DNA of 64,000 nucleotides from Brevipalpus yothersi. Lineage: Eukaryota > Arthropoda > Arachnida > Trombidiformes > Tenuipalpidae. Numbering within the stretch: position 1 is the stretch's first letter; every line of letters begins with the position of its first letter. The stretch covers positions 78,008 through 142,007 of the forward strand of contig QZCP01000053.1 of the NCBI GenBank assembly GCA_003956705.1, in the 5' to 3' direction. Positions 33,615 to 44,403 of the stretch are shown here, one piece after another. Made by a program: the position numbers and the translations under genes. A model generated the notes under the pieces. It searched no databases, was not told the origin of the DNA, and was given only the letters and a program-made list of their open reading frames with translations.

Positions 33615-34508
33615 CTAGGCTAATAGTTCACACCACTTAGCTGAGGCTTCATCGATAATAGAAGAAGGAATCAAATTCTTCCCACCAGCAGCTTCTGCAA
33701 GAAGTTTTTTTTCTGTGTCTGACGGATGGAAACTAGGCTTATGAAAATCAGTCGTTCTTTGATTTGTAGCCATCTCATAGAATCTCTTCACACCATTAAC
33801 CTTAATTGATATGTCTTTAGAATGCCAAGATAGATTTCGCCTATTGAGTGCTTCCGTGAACTTATATCTTGCATAAAGGTGGGCTTCTTCATGACGCTTC
33901 GACAGTTTCCAATCTTCTTGTCGAAGAAAAAAAATTGCCCAGGCATAAGCGGGGGTCTCTAGCCTCTTGTCCTCACCAACACCAGAAACAGTATCAGGCA
34001 TATCTTTGGCCAATTTCATGGTACTGCCAGCAAATTCAATCATCAGCTTGGGTATCGTAAGATATTCCAAATCATGAGAACGTTCACGAAGCTCATAAGG
34101 ATCTTTGAGAGTCTTCATGAGAGCATTTTCTTCTTGAGAAGCTCTGGAGGAGAACAACTTGCTACCATATTTGAGACCCCATTTCAGCAGAAATGTTAGA
34201 TCTTCTTTGATTTGAGCTTCATCACCTCTCCTGAAAACTTTTCCTAGCTCATTGAAAATTTCATTGAATGATGGGTAGTAGGTGAATTTAAAATTGAGCA
34301 CACCGCCTCCGTTTGTGTGAAAAAGTTTAGATTCTCTCTTTTGCTCACGGGCTGCCAAAGGCCTATGAGCGAGTGGCCCTGAAGCGGCTTCTTCATCAAG
34401 TTTGCCATCGAGATTCCTAAGAGAAATCAAGGAGGAAATTTTAAATTTATTCCCCGTGTACGGATACAATTCAGTCAAAGATGTTTATCAAACTCACTTT
34501 TCTGTCAT
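33615..34508 (-). CDS. Array family protein J
   Basis: Exon 34508-34498 (ATG ACA GAA AA), intron 34417-34497 (GTGAGT .. CTTAG), exon 34416-33615; 270 aa, starting MTEKNLDGKLDEEAASG and then PLAHRPLAAREQ. The core is complete: LGKVFRRGDEAQIKEDL, LLKWGLKYG, DTVSGVGEDKRLETPAYA, RHEEAHLYARYKF, ending in IDEASAKWCELLA. The segment around RYKFTEALNRRNLSWHSKDI is nearly identical to C and H, whereas the N-terminal half is like A and I, which hints at gene conversion or unequal exchange between copies. Last unit of the array before single-copy genes begin. Intact. Confidence 0.75.
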
Positions 34509-35077
34509 GATGAATTTGGAAATATCTCAGTAAATTGGATCTCCAATGGAATTCAAGACAAAAACTGCCGAAATAACAATGATAAAAAATGTTGCAGCAA
34601 TTAAATTGAGAAATTGGAAAAGACAACACTTCATCTATTCTCATAGTCTAACAGAAAACTCATGTGATCAATCGTCATGGTGAAGACTCATGAACCTATG
34701 AGCGGTAGGATCATGGAATTTTGAAAAATTTAACTGATGATATTCAATCCATTTTACTAGTTTTTTATTATCATGAGCCATGTTCCGAGCAAAAAACCTA
34801 CAGAAAAGTTCAGTTGCTTTATTTTTCGTTACAAAATTTCACAAAAAGAACTTGTTTTTTTTCTTCCCATCTTCAATGGAAGCGTAACGCATGGAGCCGA
34901 TGATGAGGCCAATTCATTTTGTATGATTCACAAAAAAGGGTTGGAATTGACACCTCCAATAACTTGACATTGCAGTATCGAGTGAAAAATAATACACTCA
35001 ATTTGTTCAATTAGACAAAAGCTTATAAAGTCTCAATTGTAATTAATAAGGTATGAAAAGATATGACAATACTATTG
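34509..35077. repeat. Last array upstream block
   Basis: Upstream block near 34660-34810; array homology fades by about 35030. No gene seen. Confidence 0.5.
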
Positions 35078-35561
35078 CTAATCATCAGATTCTAAGTTAA
35101 TGTTGCTGCGGCCAAATTTTGAATACAATTCTGCTTTCAATTTATCCATCTCCTCTTTGATTCTATCAACCTCATCTTTCATAGATCTGAAAATGAGACA
35201 ATAGTGAAACATTCAATTAATTTAGCTGATCAAAACTGTTGATCAAATTGACTACAAAACCTGTAACTTACCTAACATCTCTAAGAAGTTCATCTTTTTT
35301 TCTAGTAACCCATTCCATGGCTTCTTCGGCCGTAAATTGAACCAATACTTCACCTTCCATAATTTGAAAGCCATCATCCATAAATGATAATAGATCCATC
35401 TCTTTCAAGGCATCCTCAATGTTGGCCAACTCTTTTTCCTTTGACTTTAACTCTTCACGAACTTCTTCCAACTTGGAATTATGAGCAGCAAATCGATTGA
35501 TTTTACTTTGATCCTCATAAGTAACATTGATCTCAGAATTTGGATTCACAGTTGATGCCAT
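35078..35561 (-). CDS. Pfdn4: Prefoldin subunit 4
   Basis: Two exons: 35561-35272 and 35186-35078, with an 85-bp intron (AG|GTAAGT .. TTTTCAG); 132 aa. Begins MASTVNPNSEINVTYEDQS, followed by KINRFA, and ends LYSKFGRSNINLE; these are the hallmark ends of the beta-type prefoldin subunit 4. Two long heptad-rich helices (about residues 18-50 and 85-120) flank the central beta hairpin segment. Prefoldin is a cytosolic hexamer that hands unfolded actin and tubulin to the CCT chaperonin. Start chosen at the only ATG before the conserved NVTYEDQ. Its 5' end faces COX19 about 490 bp away, so the two genes may share a promoter region. Confidence 0.93.
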
Positions 35562-36052
35562 AATTAAGTTTTCTTTTACTCCTCCTTCTTGTCGAGAGAT
35601 TCACAATTACCACAAAATTATCAAACTAATCTCAAAAAGTCAACGATTAAGCCAGTGAAGTCGTAGTGTTAATTTAAAATTTAAATCCACCAAACTTTTA
35701 TCACTTACAACACCGAGAGTTGATCAGTACAATGCAATCTCTGTCTCAACTGCTGATTGGCTATCAAAAATGTAAACACAACATCCCAAGCAAAAAGGTG
35801 TGCTTTTGTGGCTCTACATTTGATCCACTTTTTGGAGGTGTTAAATGTGACCAATTTTTGTTTATTTTGGAGATATTCATTGAATATATGATTTTGGCTG
35901 ATCATAAATTTTGCCTCAACTTGACACAACTGGTATGATAAGTGTCAATTGGTTTTCGACATCAAATTGAATCGATTTTGTTTTGCTTGCACTGAGCTGA
36001 TAGATCTTGTGTTGTGTTATCATTTCATTAAATTTTTGGACAAGTTGTGTTG
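35562..36052. promoter_or_regulatory. Divergent intergenic region PFDN4 / COX19
   Basis: 490 bp between two head-to-head start codons; likely holds both promoters. No motif stands out. A plus frame at 35720-35938 is not conserved-looking. Confidence 0.35.
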
Positions 36053-36313
36053 ATGGGATCACCCGGTGGTCCTGGTAAAGTTTTCATACCCACAGCACCG
36101 GATAAAGGTAGCTTTCCACTTGATCGTGAAGGAGTTTGCAAGAAATCTTTGTCCGATTATTTGAGATGTTTAGCTCGCAATGATGGAAAGTCTGAGCCAT
36201 GTCGAGAGCAAGTGAAAGATTATATCCAATGTCGGATGGATAATGGTTTGATGGATAAAGAGGAATTGTCAAAGCTTGGATTTAAGGACGAAACATCGAT
36301 TAGAAAATCCTAG
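36053..36313 (+). CDS. Cox19: Cytochrome c oxidase assembly protein COX19
   Basis: Single exon, 86 aa. Twin CX9C motifs: C29/C39 and C50/C60, the coiled-coil-helix-coiled-coil-helix fold. The leader PDKGSFPLDREG is the conserved Cox19 start. Cox19 works with Cox11 in the intermembrane space and cytosol in copper delivery to complex IV (family knowledge). The next gene's ATG lies 22 nt after this stop on the same strand, with no room for a poly(A) site or promoter, so both are probably on one mRNA. Start at ATG 36053; the upstream non-ATG codons are ignored. Confidence 0.92.
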   Translation: MGSPGGPGKVFIPTAPDKGSFPLDREGVCKKSLSDYLRCLARNDGKSEPCREQVKDYIQCRMDNGLMDKEELSKLGFKDETSIRKS

Positions 36314-36335
36314 CACATCACCATCGAATCAAGTG

Positions 36336-36782
36336 ATGGACGAAGATGTCTCTAGGCTGTTGGAAAGAGTGGATCGTGAAATTGCTTGTCTGATTCGAGA
36401 AGATCCATTTTTGCATCATCTTCCGGAAAATGTTCAAACTCATGAATTAAAAGACCAGATAGATTTAGCAAATGGTAGAGCATGGAAGATCTTCATTCAG
36501 AGAGAAGATGGTCAAAGTTATGGAATCATAGTTGACATTAATAGCCGAGTTCGAGATCTTAAACAAAGTTTCCAGCGTCACTTCACTCTATGTCAAAAGC
36601 GTTCTAATTGTCCATTCATCAGTTCGAACAAGAAAATTAGTTGGAGATACATTTGGCGAACATACAATTTGTCTTTCGATGGGGAAGAACTAGTCAACGA
36701 TGGGGCACTAATTAGAAGCTATGGCTTACATAACAAGGCTATTCTATATTTCAAAAAACGAAGAAAAAATAATTTTCATTAA
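36336..36782 (+). CDS. Snrnp25: U11/U12 snRNP 25 kDa protein
   Basis: Single exon, 148 aa. After an acidic start (MDEDVSRLLERVD) comes a ubiquitin-like fold typical of SNRNP25: LKQSFQRHFTL, then ISWRYIWRTYNLSFDGEEL, then LIRSYGLHNKAILYFKKRRK. The SWxYxWRTYxL block is diagnostic. The protein is a component of the U11/U12 di-snRNP that recognises U12-type introns, so its presence implies that this genome keeps the minor spliceosome. Start: ATG 36336, in frame; an earlier in-frame ATG at 36276 lies inside COX19 and would add 20 residues not seen in the family. Probably the second cistron of a COX19 transcript. Confidence 0.9.
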   Translation: MDEDVSRLLERVDREIACLIREDPFLHHLPENVQTHELKDQIDLANGRAWKIFIQREDGQSYGIIVDINSRVRDLKQSFQRHFTLCQKRSNCPFISSNKKISWRYIWRTYNLSFDGEELVNDGALIRSYGLHNKAILYFKKRRKNNFH

Positions 36783-39700
36783 TTAACAGTTATGCCTAAC
36801 ACTCTGTTTCTACTTTGCACCTTCGAATATACACATGAATTAACATAGAATTTCCTTCATGCCCTTTGTTCAACTCATCGTTTCGACTCTGTTGTGAAAT
36901 TGGTTAATCTTCCTCCGACAATCGAATTACAATAGATGCAAAGGGTGATGCAACTTCGAATCATGATTAAGCTTGTATAATTGCCCTCGAAAGAATCTTG
37001 AAGAATTCTTTTATCTTGAGAAAATCTCTTCCTGATTCCTCAACTTTGTGGTTGACCATCATGAAGTAGGCCCTCATTTCAATCATTGGATGCTAACTAT
37101 GATTTGGAAAAACCTTGAATACTGGAAAGAGTATATATTTGATAAAAGTAACTTCCTTGTGTGTTGCAAAGGAAATAGTTGAGTAACAATATGAATCCTC
37201 GATGCGCTGATAGTAGCTCATTAATTCACTTATACAATATTTCGTCATAGTTGGTACATCATGTTACCGATTATATAATATTTACAGTTATGCAGCCTCC
37301 AGGGGACTTCTAATTTGTTTGTTGTTTTTGTTGCTCAAATATGTAGGAATCAGAAATGCAGATTCATGACAAGATATTGTGTGTTATGAAGATGCATCTT
37401 GCCCAGTCTGGATCTACTGATAATCGAAAAGATCGAAGCAAGATCAAATGAGCGATGAAACAATATTCGACTGATACTATCACTTAATATTTCTTACTGA
37501 CAGCATTAAAAAGGGAAAAAGTACTGACCTCGAGCTGTTTATATCGGTCGACTGGAGATGAAGACTCCACTTATCGTTAGCAAGCAATCGATCAGGAAAA
37601 GATCAGATTCAAAGTGACGGCCTACCATACTTTCACTTTTCGTGCTAACTTTTCCTCATCTTTTTGACTCCCATCTTACCATCAAATTTGTGATACGTTC
37701 TTATTATTTTGGCCTCTTGTTAAATTTTTCTGAATGGAATCACGTAATAATTACGAAATAATCACTCGATACATTCTATTCCTCAACAATAACAGTGACT
37801 GAATATATCGTGACAGCTTTTCCGCGCTTTCCATGAAAATCGTTCTAAATGACAAGGGACATACATACACACAACCACAATTTATTGCCTCCTAACTTCA
37901 ATTGACTCACTTTTATCAAGTCGAAAACATTTTAATGCGCTTCAATCTCTTGGGCACGTGTAATACAACACCTCACTGTTTTGGGTGAAAAGTTTTCACA
38001 CAAGGACGAGTCCTGGAAAACCTCCATGATGACTTGATTTAATTCACGAATTTTGATTGCAAGGACATTATGGTGATGATTATACATCAGTTGAAAGGAT
38101 TTTAGTAATCTATTTTGATTCAAAGAAATTTATTTGAACCTCAGCCTCTTCAAGACGATGACCTAAATGAAATCATTACCAATATTTATTTTTCGATACT
38201 AACAAGGTGCCAAAAAAAAACAATCAATTCATGTATACATGTTCAGAACAAAACTTGTCTGTGCAGTAACTACGAAAAGATCAACGCATCCAATCAATCA
38301 TGATGAGAGGTCAAAAAATTTCAGAGATTGAAAAGGAAGGAGTTAAATCAATGGGCTATTGGCGTGATGAGAATTCGAAAATCATTTCAAGGAATAATAG
38401 CTTTTGTTATTTGCGAATAAAATTCCCTAGAATTCTGAGATGAGGTAGTTAACCGAGACCGTATTGCGTCACAGTTTCGAGATATAGTGCAATAGTCAAG
38501 TTATAGATTGTTGAAAGGTTCTTTAGAACTTCTTTTATAGAGGAAGGTTTTGTCCACTAGCTCGAAGGTCCAACTTCCTATTTCCTCTAATGATCATCGC
38601 TTACTTTTTATACGATTCTGATGACACCTTGATGATTCTTTGAATGACGCTTCTTTTACTTCTCCTTCCAATCTGGCACCGGGAACGATTGAGAATGTTG
38701 ATGAGTTTCTTCTTTAAGATTCATGGAAAGAGTTATTCTCGTAATGAGAAACAAATCCATTCAGTCGAGATGAACACGGAATAAACAATCAGCTGTACGC
38801 TCCCTGTTAAATTGATCCAATCAGTGAGAAGGATGATGAAATTTATCATCATCTTTTGACTCCTCAATTCCAGTGGATAATTGGAGAGAAACGTTCCAAC
38901 GATGGCTTCAAGCTGTCTCTTTTTTCTTTTCGCCTACTCTTTGATTGTTTTTACTCGAATTGCTTCATTAGTTGGTAAATTTTTCCTTGTCTAATGTTTT
39001 GTTACTTTCTTTTTTTTCATTTCTTTTCGGTTCCTTCTTCGATCCGTCAATCTTGAACAGCAATTTCCATTCCTACTTCCATTCCTCTCTCTCTCCCCAG
39101 TCCAGTCGTAATGAGTATGCATACATGTATATACCCAAATACATACACACATTTTGTGTGTGACTTGTCGAATAATGTCCTCATACTATTCGCCTCTAGT
39201 TCATCAGGCCTTTACGAAAAGATGGGTTGAATGATGACTTACTGGGAAATGGGTTCTCACACACACTCGCACACATGCATACACACACAAAATTATTTGG
39301 TCCACTTGCATCGGAATGCAGTGAGCTGATGAAAAAAGTTCTAAGCTATCATCATAATCATCTAATTTCCAGGTAATACAGGTGTAAGAGAAAGAAAGAA
39401 AGAGAGAGAGAGAGAGAACAAAGAGTGAGAAAAGAAAGATCAAAGTGACACAAGCATTTTAAAACAAATCGCAAGTAATAAATGAAAGAAAGAAAGAAAG
39501 AGAGAGAAAGAGAGAGGAAAGGAAAACAGGTATTCGTGGTTAGGGTCATTCGTGGAAGCTGAGGCTCCGGGTTTTCAGCTCTTTTCAGTTCTTTCCTGAC
39601 TTTGCTCAGAACTTGTGTGTGTGTGTGAGTGTGTAACTATAGCTCGGAAAGTGAAAGTTTTCCTCTCATTCTCACTTGGACCTGAAGTGGCCTTACGAGT

Positions 39701-40069
39701 TATATTCCAAGTTTTTCTCTTTTTTCCTAGAGCGACATCGATTTCCATCCAAAGCAGATCACTTCATAGATAGCTCGACATTCCGACGAGCATCTTTTCA
39801 TCACGGCCATTCATCTGTGAGAGCTGAGCGCGCTGAGAGAGAGAAGCTTCGTGCCAAGCTTCAATCCAAATTTTTTACAATTTTTAATAACCTTTAGTGA
39901 CATTCGTGAAGTGAAACAATTAACATCGACTGAATGGACTTGAACTGAATCTGTTGTTGAGTAACATAAACTTTTCTACTCATTACTTCTTCTGTGACTC
40001 GAATGTGAGTGTTTTTCTCAGAACTATTCAAGTTCATCTCATCATATACTGTTATCGGTCTCATCGACT
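36783..40069. other. 3.3 kb without a confident gene; microsatellites
   Basis: GA-rich repeats at 39389-39420 and 39484-39520, CA-rich at 39256-39290, GT at 39616-39635. At 38902-38974 an ATG-led, hydrophobic 24-codon stretch (SCLFFLFAYSLIVFTRIA) ends in a donor (TTG|GTAAAT) and resembles a signal-peptide exon; a possible partner frame begins near 39060, but nothing confirms it. The last few hundred bases are likely leader of the ELOVL gene. Confidence 0.4.
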
Positions 40070-40849
40070 ATGGAAGTTTCAAGTAGAATTGAGAATTGGT
40101 TTACTCAAGGCTTCAATGAACCTCGTGTTAAAGACTATTTCTTGCTCAACACAAAATGGTGGCAATTAGCTCTATTCTTATCAGTATACAATTTGGCAGC
40201 CGCCTATGGTCCAGCATTTGTGAAAAAACGGAATTATGATCTTCGACCTTACATGCTGGTCCTTGCTGGACTACAATTCGGTGTCTATGGAGTTGGAATT
40301 CCCATCATGATATGGCTCACACAATTCGGAACATTAGCTTGGGAATGTTCTATGCCTCAACATCATCCATTTCTGCAAGAAGTTTTCATCAGATTGGGTT
40401 ACACTTATCTGTGGTTAAAAATTGCCGATATAAGTACAACTATTGTCATGATATTGCGTCAGAAACCAAATCAAAATCCATTGGAACATTCAATACGTAA
40501 TTCAGTTCTACTTTTAGTCGTTTTCTATGGTGTCAAGATGTTTCCCAAAGGATATTTCATGTTTTTACCATCCACCGATTGTGTTCTATCAGCTTTTCGA
40601 GCATGTTACTATGTTCTAGCAGCTCCAGGAACTGCATTCAAACATCATCTATGGTTCAAAAAGTATATCTATTGGTTGGCTCTTCTCATGGGCTTGTTGA
40701 ATTTTGGTCACATGTATCGACACATTACCAAGGGTTGTGCTGGTCCATCTAGTATCATGTTTGTTATACTATTTCATAATTTGGGTGAAATTGTAACCGC
40801 CCTAAAACATATCGCTCAAAGCGGAAGCAAAATCAATAAGGTGGAATAA
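40070..40849 (+). CDS. ELOVL-family protein lacking the catalytic histidine box
   Basis: Single exon, 259 aa, about seven hydrophobic helices. The start (FTQGFNEPRVKDYFLL), the helix pattern, the LRQKPNQ segment and the C-terminal WFKKYIYWLALLMGLLNFGH align with fatty-acid elongases (ELO/ELOVL, the ER condensing enzymes of very-long-chain fatty acid synthesis). But the hallmark HxxHH box is H140-S-I-R-N here, so two of three histidines are gone; the KxxExxDT motif before it is KIADISTT; and the later histidine in the NxxxHxxMYxYY motif is replaced (CVLSAFRACYYVL). The reading frame is otherwise perfect, so it is probably expressed as a non-catalytic relative. I infer a scaffolding or regulatory role only by analogy with other pseudoenzymes. 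Confidence 0.8.
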   Translation: MEVSSRIENWFTQGFNEPRVKDYFLLNTKWWQLALFLSVYNLAAAYGPAFVKKRNYDLRPYMLVLAGLQFGVYGVGIPIMIWLTQFGTLAWECSMPQHHPFLQEVFIRLGYTYLWLKIADISTTIVMILRQKPNQNPLEHSIRNSVLLLVVFYGVKMFPKGYFMFLPSTDCVLSAFRACYYVLAAPGTAFKHHLWFKKYIYWLALLMGLLNFGHMYRHITKGCAGPSSIMFVILFHNLGEIVTALKHIAQSGSKINKVE

Positions 40850-43800
40850 ATTCAAAATTATCACTACCCATTTTCCTATCCGTCGTTGACAGCGATATCT
40901 TGGGAAAATTTCTTCTCGATCACTCTCGAATTCATCTGGAATACAGATCGTTCATTCATTTCCAAAATTCAGGTATTCAGCTGTTTTGCGCCTTTTTTCC
41001 ACACCAAAACCCACAACGCAGTACCGCGATCAATGTCATAGGAAATATCCGTAATGTTTATAATATCACTAATCTATTGGCCGTAATTGAAGCTTGATCT
41101 GGCTCAATTTGTAGCTGCCAGGGAAAAACCTCTCATAGAAGGTCAAAAAGTTCCACAACCTAGGAAATTTTCTTGACCCTCATCTTAATGTTGTTAGACG
41201 AGAATAGGAGTAAAAAATGGCTTGAGGCTAGATTTTTGAGGCTGATACTTTAAGAAGCTTTTCACTAAGATCATGAGAACAGGTTCCAATGTTGACCAAG
41301 TGTAAAGTGACCAGGTTTTTCAGCTTTCTAGACTATACTAGATATTGGAAAATCGAATGAATTGGAATTCATTTATATCACTTCATGGTGAGGTATCAAG
41401 TATCTCATCGAACTAGAGAATATAACTATTTTTTGCGCTGAGCGATGAAGTATTGATGATAATTTTTGTAATCATCAAGGAATAATTAAAAAAAGGTCAA
41501 CTCACCAAGTATCGAAGTGGAAAAGCGATTTAATTTGGAATCACTGTTTGAGTAATGAAATCAAGCGAAACTTATGCATGTCTGCCAAATAATTGATGGG
41601 TTTGCGTGATGGTGTAGTGAAGTTTCACTCCAATCAATCGCTTTCTCAATTGCTACACTTGGAATGTGGAATAAATTTTGTATTTTTTTTCCTGTCACTA
41701 TTATGGAATCTTGAAATAATAGCATAAGGGTGTTTAGGCACACTAAGATCCATTAAATCAATCCAATCCATGAGCACGTGTGTGTGAGAAAAACTTTGTG
41801 TTAGTATGTGTTTGTGTGCTACTGAGCTTGAAACGTTGATTGCAAAAATTCACTCCTTTTTTTCAGTGCCAAATAGTACTCTTCGTTGATTCTGTTTTAT
41901 TTATTGAAAAATATTTAGCAAAGAAGGAAAAAAAAGTTAGTATTTTTTTAACCATAAAGTTTGGAGTTTTTTGGCAATAAAAAATGATTACTACAGTTCA
42001 AAGTCGATCACTATTAAAACAAAACCTCTTTCATTCATCCAGTTAACAGGTAAACATCAACATCGGTAAAATTTGCCCGGAAGGTGATAAGCTGATCTGC
42101 TGAAAGCAGGAGATGCAAAAATTATTGCGTTAATGACCCAGATAAAAATCAAATCAAGTACAAGATGCTAGAATCGTTCCCATCTTATCACCAAAAATTT
42201 CAGACAGTGAAAGTATAAAACTTTTCGAATGTTGCACTTTTACGAAAATCTATTTCGCAACGCACTTTCACATAAACTCACTTTCAAAAAAAAGTTCAAT
42301 TTCTATTGATACCAAGCAAAATCTATCTCACAATTCCAATTGGTATATTAGGTGTACCACTGTGCTTCAAGGATATATTATGATTACTTTAATTTTACCA
42401 ACTGTTGAAAAAAAAGGTTGTCTCCATATCAGAAGAAAGGATTAAAATTCTAATTCATTCAAGCAGCAGAAAAATAAAAAGCAAAAAAAGTAAAATAAGA
42501 GAAAAAAACCTTCAACGAATGTAGTCGATCCACGATGGTATGTCAATCATGATCATGAATCTTAATTTTAATCTTCCCCAAGCGCGTGTATATTCCAGTC
42601 TGATAATTTTTCACCACAAGAGAAGAGAAGAGAAGAGAGAGAGAGGAAGAAAGACTGATCTATCTCCCCAGGATATTGGCTAAATTTACTCATCATAAGA
42701 CCATGAAACAAAATTTTCTCATCACAATTTCTAGATATATTCACATTTTACTGTGAATAATGTAAATGATGTGAATACTGTAAATGATGTGAATGCTGTG
42801 AATATTGAATGAGAACGAGGTTCACCCAGAAATCGAGACATTCACGAAGTCCCGCTACTTTTGTGAATGTTTTGTTTTGTTTTTTTTCTGGTTCACTACT
42901 GAAGCCTGCGCAAGCGATAATGTTTACAATAAGTCTCTCTCTCTCATGTTGAAGAGAGAGAAAAAAAGGTTTGCATCATGAATGAATGTCTATTCTATCC
43001 ACAATGTAGATGTAATGTGAAATAAAGAGAGAGAGAAAAAGATTGACTCAGGAATTAGTGTTACCAGCAATCGTTGTTTAAACCACCTCTTATTACAAAT
43101 GACTAAGTGAATAAGCAAGAGAAGGAGAGAGAGAAAAAAGACTAGCAAAGTCATTGATCAAAAAGCCTCTGGGAAAAAGAATGAAGTGAAGAGGCCAGTC
43201 AGGATTGAGTGAAGTGATCCATGAACATATACACACACATAATATTATATGTTAACCACATCCACACACATCCATGTTAATAAAGAGAACCGGTTCCATC
43301 ATCATCAAGAAGGAAAAGTGAAAGTATCTATCAATTCAATTTCTATCTCTCTGTTTTATCATTTCATGAACATGTGTACATGGTTGATTTGAGAATGTGG
43401 TGAAAGGTAAAACAGATGTCTAGTTAATTTTTGTCCCGGTTGTAATTCGGCTAGTGATCATATATATATACACACATATATATATATGTTGTGCAATCAA
43501 GTATAGCCTTCTTTTGGTCCTATTTTTAAGAATATTCGATACATACATTAACATATGTATATTTTCATCTAATCATCATCTAATCGGATGCAATTTTGGC
43601 CAATCAGCGATCAAAAAGTCTTATCCATTTATTTATACTATTCTGATTATGAAATTCTCGGTGTATGATTCTAGTGTTTTTCGAATATGTGTATAACAAA
43701 TTGAAATGGATTTATTTTTCTGAGTGTGTTTTGTGTGTACTCATCTAATCCTACCAATTCATCAATATTTTGGCAATAAGTTCACTTTTTGATTCTCATT

Positions 43801-44403
43801 TGTACCCGATAATCTCGAACAAAAATTACCATTATAGTTACTACTACTACTTGCTCATCATCTTCACATAATCTTACGAACAAGGCAAAAACGCTGCCAT
43901 TTCAATGATGGTGAGTGCAACTTCGATCTTCTCTATTCTGATTTTATCATTCATCCGGAATCAGCCACTCGAGTTAGCCAATCGAGTACTCAGATTACTT
44001 TCCATCTTCTCACCGATAGCTATTCCTTTGCCTGCAGTTTCTGCGGGAATCATGATTTCTTCAGCTGATCTCTATCAGATTAATCATCATCAAGAGCGCA
44101 TTCATATTCACTGAACAAATGTCCTTGTTACGAACTCAAATATGATCAAGTAAATTGACTTAATTCTTCTTTTTCCCTCGATTTTTTTCGTTCTCACTGT
44201 TTTTCAGTACCTTCATGGAATTTTTCATCAATTGTCTGCATATATCATGATGTATTCTCTTATCATGAGGCGAGAATGACTATGGCTTCAACTAGGACTA
44301 TCTTAGCCTAATTTTTTTTTAAATTTTAGTTCAAATATTTTTTCTGTGATTTCACAAAATCTGAGCTAAGGCTCAGAATAAATTGTACAATTTTAGTGTG
44401 ACA
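40850..44403. other. 3.5 kb without a gene; simple repeats
   Basis: Holds a purine run at 42620-42655 and a TA/CA repeat at 43460-43490. A plus frame at 43905-44114 opens with ATGATG directly followed by a donor-like GTGAGT and is not recognisable; at most it marks an untranslated 5' exon of the ABCA gene. Confidence 0.4.

Noticed and set aside
36276..36335. Longer N-terminus for SNRNP25 overlapping COX19
   Set aside because: The extra residues are the out-of-frame shadow of the COX19 C-terminus; ATG 36336 gives the family-like start.
43905..44114. First coding exon of the ABCA gene
   Set aside because: ATGATG is immediately followed by a splice donor and the translated frame has no ABCA resemblance; a clear N-terminal exon exists at 44404-44469.
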